From Deltaproteobacteria bacterium (lineage in GTDB: Bacteria > Myxococcota_A > UBA796 > UBA2385): a stretch of 51,692 nucleotides of DNA. The translations under genes were made by a program, and so were the position numbers. Location: positions 1-51,692 of the forward strand of contig JAEUKK010000178.1 in NCBI GenBank assembly GCA_016792625.1, given 5' to 3'. Below, piece by piece: positions 51,679 through 51,692 of this stretch. Positions within the stretch are counted from its first letter, which is position 1, and each line of letters opens with the position of its first letter. The notes below the pieces were generated by a model, which saw nothing but the letters and a program-made list of their open reading frames with translations, did not search any database and was not told where the DNA came from.

Positions 51679-51692
51679 ATCCCCCGCCAAGG

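Overview
The window is about 51.7 kb of very GC-rich bacterial DNA with densely packed genes, many joined by ATGA or GTGA stop/start overlaps. There is no rRNA or tRNA gene to place it. The content points to an uncultured or poorly described member of the Myxococcota: an eight-module MopE-type DCDD/NPGA metal-binding surface protein with a lamin-tail-like end, many lipoproteins with acidic or Gly-Asp linkers, HEAT/GRAM-like and HD-domain pairs, TPR proteins and WYL regulators. That assignment is inference. In DNA this GC-rich almost every gene carries long open frames on its antisense strand, and these are left out.

Layout. 1-7.8 kb (minus strand): a four-gene operon, SulP anion transporter, DabA (DUF2309), DabB (NuoL-like), and a second antiporter-like membrane subunit. 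This is an energy-coupled inorganic-carbon (bicarbonate) accumulation module of the DAB type. Its 275-bp leader holds dyads and a 16-of-17 sequence match that recur upstream of an orphan FixJ/NarL-type response regulator near 40.5 kb. 7.8-15.4 kb: POT peptide transporter, a disordered Lys-tailed protein, a YdcZ-type transporter, an alpha/beta-hydrolase lipoprotein, an exported unknown, an amidase and glyoxalase I. 15.6-23.3 kb: WYL regulator with a coupled unknown partner, small lipoproteins, the MopE/LTD surface protein, an M14 carboxypeptidase and a Cys-rich lipoprotein. 23.4-33.6 kb (all minus): HD-domain and HEAT-like pair, MGMT, TetR operon with a probable leaderless promoter, lipoprotein amidohydrolase, SDR, diacylglycerol-kinase-like protein, TPR protein and an acidic lipoprotein. 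33.8-41.7 kb: Prc-type protease behind two small coupled genes, TPR/SH3-like exported protein, CAT-like acetyltransferase, an unknown, the response regulator and GTP cyclohydrolase I. 41.9-46.3 kb: an unknown, MutH, a TPR protein and a rhomboid protease. 46.5-51.5 kb (plus): a tightly coupled operon of a PqqD-like/2OG-Fe(II) oxygenase, an FkbH-like HAD-IIIC/GNAT protein, a lipoprotein and a fused ABC-ATPase/FtsX permease.

Two regions stand out. One is the DAB/SulP operon together with the regulatory elements it shares with a distant response regulator. The other is the last operon, which looks like a compact, apparently carrier-less biosynthesis-and-export unit; its exporter gene ends in an abrupt change of codon use and appears to lack its last transmembrane helix. 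A full-length MutH with every catalytic residue is also unexpected in this type of genome.
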